Part shown: in pieces, positions 1 through 16,983 of the stretch
Layout of the letters: the number at the start of each line of letters is the position of its first letter
Position numbering within the stretch: the stretch's first letter is position 1
Assembly (NCBI GenBank): GCA_018343915.1
Contig: JABRWF010000008.1
Coordinates: forward strand, 372,001-436,000
Direction of reading: 5' to 3'
DNA from: Agroathelia rolfsii
Lineage: Eukaryota; Basidiomycota; Agaricomycetes; Amylocorticiales; Amylocorticiaceae
DNA: 64,000 nt
Notes under the pieces: model-generated
The model's database searches: none
The model's input: only the letters and a program-made list of their open reading frames with translations
What the model was told of the DNA's origin: nothing
Made by a program: the position numbers and the translations under genes

Positions 1-1096
1 TCTTGGTCCTCAAAGAACGTGACGGATAGGACACTGACGGGAACCGTCATCGACTCTGGTGATGGTGTCACTCACGTCATCCCCTGCGCGGAAGGATATG
101 TTATTGGTAGCGCTATCAAACATATTCCAATCGCTGGTAGAGACATCACCCAATTCGTCCTGAACCTCCTGCGTGAGCGTGGGGAGATGGTGACTGTGCC
201 GCCTGAGGAGCAACTCAAGATTGCGAGCAAGGTCAAGGAGAATTACAGCTATGTCTGTCAGGATATTGTGAAGGAATTCCGCAAGTACGATGTGGAGCCA
301 TACAAGTACTTTGAGCGGTATGAGGGGGAGTATAGTGTCACTGGAAAGGTTGGTTTCCTTGAATCTATTCATCCTGTCGCTCTTGAGCGAGACTCATGCA
401 ACTCTGTCAGAAATACGGTGTAGACGTTGGCTACGAGCGTTTCCTCGCTCCAGAAATCTTCTTCAACCCGGAAATCTACTCATCTGATTACCTCACACCA
501 CTTCCCGAGGTCGTTGATGATGTGATTCAGCAATCACCCATTGATGTTCGGCGTGGTCTCTACAAGGTAAGCCGTCTGTATTGAACCGTATTTATACAAA
601 TCTTTAAATTTATCTCAATAGAATATCGTGCTTTCTGGAGGCTCGACCATGTTCCAGCACTTTGGTCAACGCTTGAAGCGCGATCTCAAGCAGATTGTAG
701 ACCGTAGACTTGAGTCAAGTGCGACTGCCAGTGGAAGTACTATGCGCGTGAGTTCTGATCCAGCTTTCCGCAATTACATATCCTCATTGATTTGTTAGTC
801 TTCTGGTGTCGATGTCGAAGTCATCTCCCATAAGAGGCAAAGGTAATGTGTTCAAGATGATCGCTATCAGTGTGGCCCCTGATACTAAACTTACTTACAG
901 ATATGCTGTCTGGTTTGGTGGATCGCTATTGGCATCGCTGGTAATGATATCTTCCTATACTCGCAGACTTCTTTCATTTGCTAATTCACTGGTTACCCAG
1001 CCTGAATTCTACTCTTCCTGCCACACCAAGGCACAATATGATGAAATCGGTCCCAGCATCTGCAGGAGATACCAGATCTTTGGTAGCGCGACTTAA
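1..1096 (+). CDS. ARP3: Actin-related protein 3 (Arp2/3 complex subunit), C-terminal part
   Basis: Arp3 is one of the two actin-like subunits of the Arp2/3 complex, which nucleates branched actin filaments at endocytic sites and hyphal tips. The 5' end lies outside the window. Exons read as 1-348, 411-566, 622-747, 799-842, 901-940 and 1001-1096, all with GT..AG introns. The protein carries the actin-fold signatures [49 protein letters not shown] and [11 protein letters not shown], then [12 protein letters not shown] and a C-terminus of the form [18 protein letters not shown]. The wording of these motifs is Arp3-type, not actin or Arp2. The linker between the fourth and fifth conserved blocks is shorter than in animal Arp3. 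Confidence is high; only the exon joins are inferred. Confidence 0.95.
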
Positions 1097-1355
1097 TAGA
1101 GCCAGGTCGCAGTACTTCTACATAAACATTGAAGTAGCGATTTGTTTTATTGTGAGAGGATGGATGAGAATGAATATTTGGAATATCTTTTACATTCCGT
1201 GTGGATCGGATGAGCTCACGGCAACGTCATCTCGGCATTGACTCGGCCCGGATGCTGCTCATTAGTATTCCACTTTACACCACCATCTTATCATTACTAG
1301 TATATCAGGCAAGAAACTGCGCAAGTGGACTTGCTTCAAGCTGTCCCACAATTTC

Positions 1356-3993
<2,638 letters not shown>

Positions 3994-4311
3994 ATATGTT
4001 TTACCCATTTAAATATCACATTGGTAAAAACCTAACTAAAATAGAGCCTGTGTACACATAACCAATTGGGTAAACGTATTAGCCATATACAATTACATAG
4101 CTGTTGAGATATAAACGAAAAACCGCAGAACTTGGGGACACAATCCCCATTAGTGCTTCGGGTAATAGAAAAAGATGATACGGATATACTTTAAACAGAT
4201 CTACATTTTCAAATGTTCCAGGCAACCTGAAATTCTGGTTGATACCATTAGCGATATTTGGGCTGATATATCAGTCTAGCAACATACTTGATTTAATCCC
4301 TCCAAACTTTG
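3994..4311. other. Convergent intergenic spacer
   Basis: This A+T-rich stretch lies between the 3' ends of the SelO gene (+) and the ERT1-like gene (-). I see no coding signal; it presumably holds both 3' untranslated regions. Confidence 0.6.
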
Positions 4312-6167
4312 TCAGCACTTGATAAAGTTACCGACGATCATGCTTGGAATACCCCAAGTATCTCGTCGAATGGTGAAAGAGAAGCAGCATTTAACAAAGC
4401 TCTGCTGTTTTGTCTCGTCGCCTCCGTTTATAGATGGTTTGTAACGTAATGCGCAGGAGGTTAAAACAGCCTTTTGTGACGAGTCAAAGGCGATCTGTCC
4501 GTATTTCTACATCATGTCAAAATGTCGACATTTTGAAATGACAGCCAGCGAACATTAATGAAATAAACTCACATCCCAATAATTAACGGCAGATTCTTCA
4601 GCCATAAGCTCGTAGATGCAGAGACGGCCCTGATTACATTCTTTTTCAGTTTCATAGTTATCAAGCAAAATAAAATTGATTTACCTCGCGAAACATAACG
4701 CCATCAAGTCCAACAAGCTCCGCGAATTCACGATTGGCTTTGTAAATTTCCCCTGTTCGTCGCCAAAGACAGGCTGGGACGCCCATAGCGCTGAATACGC
4801 GATCGTAATCGAGCATTAGGCGTTCAAAGGCTTCTTCAATAAAAACGAGATCCTAGGGACATATGTTAGATTGAGACTCGAGAAACCGGTAAGTGTAATA
4901 CGTACAATATCTCGTAAGGACTGTGCAACCGCCTATTGGTTCTAATTAGTTTGTGATACTGGTTTGAAGGATTTCGGAAAAAGCTCACTCGGAATTTGGG
5001 TCGTAAGACGGATAGTGGCTGTAAAATCTGTTGTTTTGACTCTTGCGAGACACTGTAATCAATGAGTAAAACTGTTCAAACGTTGAGATGGAGGATGCAG
5101 AACACCGACTTTCGGTCCATCCACCTGCTCAGACGCGCATATCCCTTGACGTAATTATATGGTTTCAATAGACCCGCCTCATACTTGCTTCGGATGACTC
5201 GTCTTAATCTCTCGTCTCGAGGACCAGGTTCCTGATCTGCCGCAATGAGCAAGAACCGCTCTGTCTTGGTTGCCGATTCTAGGATGGGCATGGACTCGGT
5301 TCCTCCAGACTCTTCCTCCGCCGGAGTCACAGAAGCCGTAAGCTGTTGTTCAGATGTCGAAAGCGTTTCCGAAGAGGTTTGTTCAATCGATGGAGGTGGG
5401 TATGCGAAGCTGGGGAGACCTTGCTGTTGTGTTGTCGTCGCGTCTTGGGGTTGCTGCACTGGCGCGTCTTCTGCGGACATTATCAATTGCGACTGGGGGT
5501 TGTTGTCTTGGTTGGGGGTAAAGAAAGAGCCATCATCCAGCGTCTCCAAGAAATCACTGTTCATATACAAGTTTAGCGCCAAGTAAATGGAGGAGTCGCT
5601 ATAATGTACGCACGTGAGGACAGAGAACTCATTGCCGAGGGTCACATTTTGGGGGTAATAACTGGATTGACTGGTAGATGCAGTATTGGACGGAATATTG
5701 ACTGCAGGCCATCCAGGATTTGCTGCGCCATAGTTGTTGGAACCTGCTCATGTGTAAGTTTTAGTGCGTGAATGAGCTAGCTTGTTGTGGGCTTGTGCAT
5801 ACCAGGAGTAGAGCTCTTTGCGCTGGGCCGTTCGTTGCTCTTGCTAGGAGGTCGTTGTTCATCATGGCATAGATGGCCAATATCTCGTTTTATACTGTGC
5901 ATCCAGTCCATAACCAGTGTATCTTGCGATCGCCGTCATCACTGCTTACCAACGCTGGCATGGCCTTCCTTCATCACAAGTCATGTGTGATCGACGGCAG
6001 TAGAGACATGCATGGTTGACCTTGCGCCGCTTGACCTTCTGGCCAAGGATGGCGTTCGTCTTTTTCTTTCCACCAGGCTCGTCGCCATCATGGTCGAGTG
6101 ATGCGTCCGCCTGGGACTGTTGTAAAATAGAGACCGGACCGACCATCGACGGTTGCATCATAGACAT
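4312..6167 (-). CDS. ERT1: ERT1/AcuK-type Zn2Cys6 activator of gluconeogenesis, PAS-containing
   Basis: ERT1/AcuK factors activate gluconeogenic genes such as PEP carboxykinase on non-fermentable carbon. The predicted start is the ATG at 6165-6167. A basic stretch KVKRRKVNHA leads into a binuclear zinc cluster from about residue 54, CLYCRRSHMTCDEGRPCQRC, completed after an intron by IKRDIGHLCHDE. A Ser/Gln/Pro-rich middle follows. Next is the block diagnostic of this family: ERFLLIAADQEPGPRDERL, IRSKYEAGLLKPYNYVKGYA and RLSRWMDRK. The C-terminal PAS-like part reads FIEEAFERLMLDYDRVF, SAMGVPACLWRRTGEIYKAN and CIYELMAEESAVNYWD, and ends FTIRRDTWGIPSMIVGNFIKC before the stop at 4312-4314. At least seven exons are needed. 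The family call is very secure; some exon joins and a possible further 5' exon are not. Confidence 0.93.
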
Positions 6168-6602
6168 TGCCCAAGAAAACAGAGTCTATGTATATTTTTG
6201 TAAAATCCTTCCAAGAAAAGCAGAGGGGGTCGCGTGCGTAGCACAGGGTGAATAGTAAGCCCTGGAGAGCGATATAGATTAACAAGAGGGTCAGGCCATG
6301 GACGTGATGCGACTCGTGCGCTGAGAGAGAGGTCCAATGCCTCTGTTGCCGGTGCCTACAAACGCCGCGCCGAATCTGGCCTGCAGCGGCATGTCCTCCT
6401 TCATGTCCTCTTCATTCATTGCACATACACCCACACAAAACAGAACGGGTATCATGTCATCATCGTATAGCATCTTCTATCGTACATATTTGCAGAACGA
6501 ATCGTATCAAAAGGGCGGGAGAAGAAATTAAATGATTAAATATGTGCCATCATCAGCACCTGCTCAGGCTCGATCAGGTCCTCTGACTTCACGCCTTGGC
6601 CT
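6168..6602. other. Intergenic region upstream of the ERT1-like gene
   Basis: This 435-base spacer lies between the 3' end of the GH1 gene and the start of the ERT1-like gene, both on the minus strand. It must contain the ERT1 promoter and the GH1 3' UTR. I recognise no specific motif. Confidence 0.5.
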
Positions 6603-9553
<2,951 letters not shown>

Positions 9554-10379
9554 TGCACACACACTGGATATGCACAGAAGTGGCCCGTGAACGACATTCC
9601 CGCTCGGTATTTAACTTGCAGCGTCCGGAGAAATCATGCGGAGAAATTTCGGATATATCTCGTTAGAAGCCAAATAGGGGGCAACTCGCATTTAGCTGTT
9701 CCCTCTTGCTGCTGGAAACGTGTAGCTATATGGCTGGACCTATGTTGGCATGTCAAATGCGCGATAAATACTGTTATTTATACCTTTTCCAAAAATGTAT
9801 TTACACGAACGTACAGATAGGACTGCCTATTTTCTCGTCCGTAAGCTTGAACGTCGTTCTATGGCAAGTCAATTGTTGTTCCAGGGCAGCTAACCCCCGA
9901 TCAATCAAGTTTGAAGGGTTTCTAAGTAAAGTCCGGAGCCGCGCCGAAACCCGGTCGAGTGCCTTTCCGTTCACCTCGAGGCTGCCGGAAGAAAGAAAGC
10001 ATGCAGTGATTCGGCGCAAGGCGTTACGGCAGAAGCGTCTGCTATGAGGGGAAAAAAAAAATCTGCCTCAACAACACCATTATTAGAGAGTTAACGAAAT
10101 CCGTTTCATCATTCTTTCAGGGCATTTACGCCATCGGGTCCTTCGCACCGGCATGAACAAGATTCGTAGAATATGATGATGCCTCAATCTATCAGAAGAA
10201 TACCCCTCGATTTGGGTAGTGCAAAAATAATAATGCACCTGGCATATTCTGCTGGAACTCGACATACAACAAAAATATAGTGTTAACGCATAATTCCAGG
10301 AAATTTCCAAATTTTGGCTCCGAGGGATGTCGTGAATTCGGGGGTGTCACATTACTAGCATGTCACCAATAGGGCATTG

Positions 10380-11466
10380 TGTATCTACTCTTGGACCTGG
10401 GAACGGTTGCAGCGGCTTCGGCGAAGGTTATCTTCCATCAGGAAGTCGCACAGAACTTGTCGATGTTGTTAGATTCAGTTAGATCGAGGAAAATCCGAGA
10501 CCGACTTCGTGCCGCACAATAGTTGTAAGAAGAAAAATCGTTCGTCATTCGCACCCCAAACGCATTGAACGACTCGGACAGGTCCGGGGGAATCTTTCAA
10601 TGGAGAAGGAAAGCACAGCTCAGATACTTGGAGACATCAGTCGCTACGTCCCATAATAGAACCCCCCCTGCGCAGCAATCTCGGGAATGATTTAACACTT
10701 CCAGATACGATGTTTTCAAACGACAGGAGTACACGGAATATGCACTCCTCGAGGACAGTTAACAGCATATGTTTCACGGATTAACTCGAGGAACATCTCG
10801 AGATCTCAACACCCGCCGGACCACTAGCACGCCACCCCGCAGGGCCATGAGCCCATATCGATGCGCGAAACCATCGAGGGTTATGAGAAAGCATTTCAAT
10901 TCAGATGACCAAGCCTGCCAGTGACCGAGTGTAGGTCATGTTATTTCCCGAACCAATCAATGTATCGCACGTCAAGGGGGGTCTCATGTAAATCGACCTG
11001 GGCGGTTATAATCCATCACTTCAAGGGGCGCTAGAACTTGATTAATTCATTAAGGACGACCAGCCAATAAGGTAAACTCCCAAAGTCGATATATGACTTC
11101 ATTCCTTAGCAATTTATCTGGGCATACACAAAAGATAGCGAAGCCTGCCTCGACGATAATATCAGCAAGTATCATCGAGAGACTAAAAGCCTCGTCGAAA
11201 CACGCGAGTTTACTCCATTAAAGCGCCGACATTCGGGGTATTCAGACCTGTACATTCAGTTATGGTAATACTGAAACATAGCTCAAATCCAAGTCCGGCG
11301 GTGACAGTCAATATGAGGAGCCGATGTTGTAATTTGCCAACAGACGAAATTGACAATGCGCCAGTGAAAATGTAACTTTTCGCCATCATGTTAACGATTT
11401 AGTGGGCCGCAGCTTATAATCTTGACATTGTACCAATGCATTGCGCCTCTGCCGGCCTTTCTCACA

Positions 11467-11505
<39 letters not shown>

Positions 11506-11765
11506 CAGGAACCCGGCAATCCTATAAATTTTTATTATATTTCCATTGGTATGCAATAGAAACCTCGGGAAAACCTGGTCCAGCGATTTGTCGCACATCG
11601 ATACCGCGACGTCCAAATTTGCAACTCCCCATACGTTCTGGGAATCACTCAAGCTCCTGGCCAAATATGCGAGCCCGTCGCAGTCTTTGACCCGAGCTAC
11701 AATTACGGCCTCAAAAATATCCCATCCTCGGAAGAAGTCATTGGTTCAATCGCGCATTCATTACC
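10380..11765 (-). pseudogene. Possible decayed gene, unidentified
   Basis: The minus strand contains several protein-like stretches in different frames broken by stops. Near 11550-11690 it reads LARSLSDSQNVWGVANLDVA; near 11100-11220 there is an open run of about 60 codons including LSMILADIIVEAGFAIFCVC; near 10690-10830 it reads FLELIRETYAVNCPRGVHIP. The order is consistent with one gene running right to left. I do not recognise the family. A 32-base T run (A run on this strand) interrupts it at 11471-11502. This may be chance open sequence; confidence is low. Confidence 0.25.
11471..11502. repeat. T homopolymer, 32 bases
   Basis: A pure run of 32 T on the plus strand. It could be the poly(A) end of a minus-strand retrocopy or a slippage product. 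I found no convincing target site duplication partner for the flanking bases. Confidence 0.9.
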
Positions 11766-12619
11766 TTCTCGGATTTTCTTGCAACTAAACGTAATGAGCC
11801 TCATTGTTTTGCCAGTACAAGGGCGAATATGGCAGAGATGTAGAAATACCAAGTATGTAACTTGATGTGCTCAGCATCCTCACTCGTCGGCCTACGGACA
11901 TAACTCTTCCACGTTGTGCAAGCAGCGTCGTGAACACAGCTGCATTTCGAATGACGTATCTTTAGGCATCAGGCGCGATGATGAGAGCATAAAAGCGAAA
12001 TAGGTACAGCGCTATCTCGCGTCATAATTTATACAGTTAAGATCTTTGTATGTACACGGATAGCCAGTACCATAGAGACAATATGAGAAAGTGAGGAAGA
12101 AAGAGGGATGCAATGCAAGGGAGGAGAAATAAATCGAGAGGAAGAAAGATGGATAAGGGGGCGAGTGTCATTTCGAAGTTTGTTTAACTTCGGTTCATTC
12201 ATTCAAAAACAGAGCAAGAGAGAAAACAAATCGAGCGAGAGAGAGAAAATGAGACAGGAAACAGCATGAGTCTTGGTACACTGCGCGTGAAGAAAGCATG
12301 CGATAGATAAGATTGTATACGACGGTGCAGTGATTGGATGTGTTCGGTGCATGGGCCATGGCCATGTAATAGACATGTGGGGAAAGGAGAGGCATGATAG
12401 AGGAAAAATGGAAGAAAAGAGAGAGATAGGGACAGAGAGAGGAATGATGGAAAACGACGGAAGCGTGATCGAGATGTATTTGAACAGTTCATGCGTAATC
12501 CAAGGCAAGAAAAAAAATATTGATGATGTAGGGTTTCAAGTATGCGGGGAATCAAGAATATAAGGACGAGGCGTAACAATTAAATGCTAGAGATCGACGC
12601 GGACGAGTCTTCATACCAA

Positions 12620-14301
12620 TCATTGATGCATACCATCGCTAGTAGGGATATTTGAAGCGGCCAAAAGCTCAGCGTTAGTGTGTGCCCATTCGGTGGCAAA
12701 CAGAGAAGCCTTGAGGAAGCGTTTGTGTGCATACTTCTTGAACACGTGCTGCTCCTCAAATCGGGCCTCGCATAACTTCTCGATGAGCATAGCATGCCCT
12801 GGTGCGAGCATCTCTTCAGTGCAGCCAGAATGGAACACGAAGGCCTCGTTCTATTTATGCGACAATTAGCCAAAAACTAAATGCTTATCAACAAAATATA
12901 CATACCCAGTCGCCCCCCAACATCTTGCGAGCGGAGTACATGCCCACAGCAGCGATCATACTAGGCTTGACACGAATAAAACGGTGGTCAAGGAGAGTGA
13001 CCTCAGTCAGGAACTTGCTGAGTGTCCTGGTTTGAATATCATAGTCGTCTGCTTTGCTGATCTTGCGCATCCAGCTGTACGGAGAGCAGTATTGGCTGAT
13101 ACGGAACTCGAGTGTTTGGAGAACAATGCGTTCGCCTTTGAGGATCTCTTCTTTTGAATATCCGCCCTCTGTCATGTAGACAAACTCCTCGACGCTCGGA
13201 GCCAATATTTCTTCGTACTTGGCGGCGATGAACATGGCAGTGACACCCACAAGCTGGAGCTTGACAAGAGATACGACACGCTTAGTCAAGAAACGGTCTA
13301 CGATGTTGATAGCAATCCAGAGGGTCTCAGGTAGCATGTGATACTTTGAATGTACTTGAAGAAGCCAATCAACGAGGGTCTGACGCATTGACCAGTTAAT
13401 CTCGTTTTGACCAGCCATATAATTGGCATCAGGCATGGTGTCTTCCTGCATAGAAAATGAGCGACTGATGCATAGATCATGAAGGGTCATCTTACCTCGA
13501 GTTCTTCCATGTATTCAAAAATCTCGTCGGCGTACTCGGACACCATCGTAGGATCGAGAAGATCGACACTGTTCTCGAATGTTTCACGGATGGCATCTAT
13601 CTCACGCTGGTGCTTCAGGCGTCGGTCTGTTGAGACTTCAGGCCATACACGTGGGGGCTTGTTCGCCACAGGCTCAGTGATGGGCTCTTCCTCATCACTT
13701 TCTTGTGCAACGATTGCCTCCACCTCACGCTCACCATTGACAGTGCTGTTGTCGACTTCCTCATTGTGAGATTCCTCAACCTCCATAGTGGTTTCAGCAG
13801 CCTCAATGATGGGAGAGGGAGCAGGCTCTGGTACTAATACTTGAGTGGCAGGCTTGTATGGCTGAGCAGCACGTGAGCGGGTAGTAGATGTGGCGGCACG
13901 GGATGTGGCATGAGGTGCGCGCTGCGGACCAGTCGCAGCCGCGAGAGACGAAGATCGAGAGCGTTTGAGAGCAGCTTCTGTTACGGGGATGTCTTCTTTG
14001 TCCTTGCTGGTGGTCTTGCTCTTCTCCTTGTCCTTGTTTCGGATGATGGCCTTAAGGTTGACCTCGCCGAGAGCAGTACGAGGGGCGGCAAGGGTGGCCT
14101 TGGCAGAAATGGTGGAGTGGCCCGTGCGAGCTACCCCACCAGTCGAGGATTGGCGAGTGTTTTTCTTGACTGCGTTCTCGTCGCCATTGACCTTGGCGCG
14201 TATCCCGAACCGGTTTCGCATAGATGATTGCTGGTGCCGTGAGTTTCCGGTTCAAAAAAGCCCATGTGGCGTTCACTTACTCGCGCGTTGGAAGTGGACA
14301 T
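12620..14301 (-). CDS. B-type mitotic cyclin
   Basis: B-type cyclins bind and direct the mitotic cyclin-dependent kinase. The start at 14299-14301 gives MSTSNAR, then an intron, then QSSMRNRFGIRAKVN. The N-terminal region carries RTALGEVNLKAI, a close match to the RxxLxxxxN destruction box used for APC/C-driven degradation. An acidic, disordered stretch of about 150 residues follows. The cyclin box reads MRQTLVDWLLQVHSKYHMLP, ETLWIAINIVDRFLTKRVV, VGVTAMFIAAKYEEILAPSV and EEILKGERIVLQTLEF. The second cyclin fold continues with FLTEVTLLDHRFIRVKPSMI and ends at SDGMHQ with the stop at 12620-12622. Three introns are needed. The class is secure; I do not assign a yeast gene name because several B-type cyclins share these features. 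Confidence 0.94.
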
Positions 14302-15780
14302 GATGATAGTCGAAGTGGATCTTAGAGATATGTACGTGAAGAAATTGAAGTGCAACTTGATAGGCTAGCCAGGCAGTGGCGGGGCTGGGAAGCGAGGGGA
14401 AACTCTTGGAATATGTTGCGGTGAAAGTGAAAATAGAATAACGGGTGCAAGAAAGGGTTCCCGTTCGCAAAGAAAACACGAGGAATGAGACAAAGAGTAA
14501 AGGAGAAAGGACAACGAAGAGGTCCTGAGGAAAGCAATGAACCAGCCTCCGCTCGCCTCAAAGTCGAACTTGATGATGTAAGCGACGCGTTACGTAATGC
14601 ACGCGACATCCCAACCGCACAAATCACAGGACCGCATCTCGCGAAAGACCCATATAGCATCGACTCTTGCGGCCAGGCGCAAGACACGAGGCCAACTACG
14701 CCCTGAAACAAAACATGATTAATGTATGGTTGCTTCCCTTCATCACCCGACGCCCTTCTAGGCTTGTCGGCGGTGTTTCCGCTGTAAATATTTCGCTTGC
14801 TGTTATACTACTATGGCGCTGGCATCGTAGCACACTGACGTCAGTCCGAAAGGCCATCACATGGTGCAGCAATGAGTATGACAAAAAGGCAACTACAGCT
14901 GCCATCACTGAGCGAGATACGTTCTACGCAATAAGTCAAAACGATATTGGTGAAGTGCTTAAAACGTTTTGTGTGACGAATCGTCCCAGATGCGGAAGTG
15001 ATGGCAACTTCAACTGGCGCGCTTCAGCAGGTATGATAATTACTTAAAATGCTGTCAGCATGGAGGGACTTGAAGCATCTATTCGTTTAACGTTGGACAT
15101 ACTTATGCCACGTGTATTTTGATTCATCTCGTTTAGTTTGTTTGCGTCTATCGCCGGACTCTATTTCTCAGGAGCTTCCACTTTTTTCCCCTTTGCTACT
15201 CCAGGGACGTGAACTACGAGCAAGACTCCCTGCATGATAATAAATTTACGAGAGTCAAGATTGCCCCTGATAACCGCATTCTATAGCTGCCGGTATGCAT
15301 AGGCACCCTGGTCAAGATGCAACGCTCATTTCATTGATATTGAATCAATCTAGGTCTAAAACGATGTGCATTCAGTACTACTAGAATTGCCAAAGGTGTC
15401 TCCGCAAAGGCTAAAATTTCAAGTGAGATTATGATGGTTGGGGTAAGAAAAAAGGTAGTACGTAACATGATAAAATACGAGCTGAGTGTTCGGGCTTGAA
15501 GCTGATGAATACAGATAGATTGATTTGCTCGCATCATTTCCTACACAAGAAATATGTACTGCGGCATATCGTTCCTGGACATTTGCGTGCACCGGTTGGA
15601 GCATCATGATGCTGATAATAGCTTCGCTGAACGTCGCTATTGTCTTTGCTCTGCGTACAATATCATGCATGACAAACGCTACCGTGCATGCCGTGTAATA
15701 CGATATAATTTCGTAACGCCTCCCCGTCTTCGACTCCTATTCATATCTTCTTTACACCCCTCCCGCTCGACCTTTCCAGG
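14302..15780. other. Intergenic region upstream of the cyclin gene
   Basis: About 1.5 kb containing the cyclin promoter and 5' leader. Several short open frames occur on both strands, but none has conserved motifs or convincing intron structure. I see nothing identifiable. Confidence 0.45.
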
Positions 15781-16107
15781 TTATGCCTTTTCTTCACACG
15801 TGCAGTCCCCGGTGCTGTCTACAGAAATTTCTAGTTTGGCTATTAGTGGTTGTGGAACTATTCCATACGATACTACCGCCAAGTTTGATAGTAGTTCCCA
15901 ACCATCACCTTCAATTTTACTACTTCCTTTGACTCTACAAATTTTGCCACCTGATCTAGTTCTACCGTCTCTACCGCTTCCTCCCAAATCAAAATCTGAG
16001 TCGAGATTAACCAGCAGTTCAACATTCCCATCATCTAGTGCCAGTGCTTCGGTCGCCATTAGCTCAATCTTCACGGTGAATGCCACTTCTGAGTTGTTTA
16101 AGACCAT
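15781..16107 (-). CDS. Small unidentified open reading frame
   Basis: An ATG at 16105-16107 opens 108 codons with an acidic, hydrophobic-patterned start (VAFTVKIELMATEALALDD) and a Gly/Arg-rich middle. The opposite strand over the same bases is also open for about 200 codons and is Ser-rich, so the coding strand cannot be decided from composition. It may be the last exon of a gene whose upstream part is decayed. I do not recognise it. Confidence 0.22.
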   Translation of the reverse strand: MVLNNSEVAFTVKIELMATEALALDDGNVELLVNLDSDFDLGGSGRDGRTRSGGKICRVKGSSKIEGDGWELLSNLAVVSYGIVPQPLIAKLEISVDSTGDCTCEEKA

Positions 16108-16189
16108 AAGCGCAGAACTTGTGGCTGCTGAGTGCCAACTACATGTAGAACTGTTTCACGGTAATTGCAGGTAGGCACTAATAGATAAT

Positions 16190-16735
16190 TAATGAAAGAA
16201 AGGTCACAGCCATGCCTCAAGGACCTCGGGCCATTATTTGGCGATACCAATTGATGTCCCTGTTGGCGCTTGCCAGTGTGTATACACCTTGGCATACTAT
16301 TCATATTCATACACCTCCGCAAGCGCTGGGACAGTCATGTTCAAGTTTGAAATCCCAGGTATAATATCGAACCATTCAACGTAGCAGATCATCTAAAGTC
16401 TCGAGATCGGAATTTGGAAGATATATATCAGCAGATGAATAACGGTTCCCAAGTCTTGAACACTAGATTTGTAGCGTTCCAACTCCCAGAAGATATTCAA
16501 GGCCTCCAACACCGATTGAAAGGACTCAGTAATCAAGTGGAGTGGATCTGATGAGGCTTCGAGAAGTATGAGCAAGATATCCAATGGAATGAGGTTTGGA
16601 ACGAAAGGGATAAGTCTCCTCTAATGCATCACACCTTTGATGTCTACCTCATCGTCGCGGGAGAGATTAAGGTTGGCGACAAAGAATGACCCGAGGCTCG
16701 TAGAAGTGGATAAATCCCAACACATGTAACCTTTT
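16190..16735 (-). pseudogene. Probable decayed gene fragment, unidentified
   Basis: Downstream of the aldo-keto reductase, the minus strand reads STSTSLGSFFVANLNLSRDD, then meets an in-frame TAG, then continues IPLDILLILLEASSDPLHLI and ESFQSVLEALNIFWELERYK. The protein-like character on both sides of one stop suggests a recently broken reading frame. Further down, in other frames, open stretches resume. I cannot name the family. Confidence 0.35.
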
Positions 16736-16983
16736 GTCGCATATGCCCTAAACACCAACATTTCTTGGATAAGCAGTTATTTGCTGATTGCGTAGCTTTG
16801 TTACTGTGTTTATATCATTTCCCACTTTCAACAAACATGACAGGATGTTTTTATGCAAAGTTCGCTTTCCAGTTGTTCTATTCAAATGATATGCTATCAA
16901 GGGCAATGTGTTGGATCCCAATCGGTGACAAGTCCTTGAAAGTTTCTTTTAGGAAACAGATCCGGTAACTTCAATCAACATAA

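Larger units (their letters stand above)
9554..12619. other. Gene-poor region between the GH1 and cyclin genes
   Basis: About 3 kb without an intact gene. The right end (about 12000-12619) is purine-rich and is probably the 3' untranslated region of the cyclin gene. The left end must hold the GH1 promoter. The middle holds short open stretches on the minus strand, listed separately as a possible decayed gene, and a long T run. Confidence 0.5.

Noticed and set aside
11386..11664. Minus-strand frame containing a poly-Lys run
   Set aside because: The Lys run is just the T homopolymer translated; only the part upstream of it looks protein-like.
15554..16174. 206-codon Ser-rich plus-strand frame
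   Set aside because: No conserved motif, ambiguous with the opposite strand, and its Ser/Pro content follows base composition.
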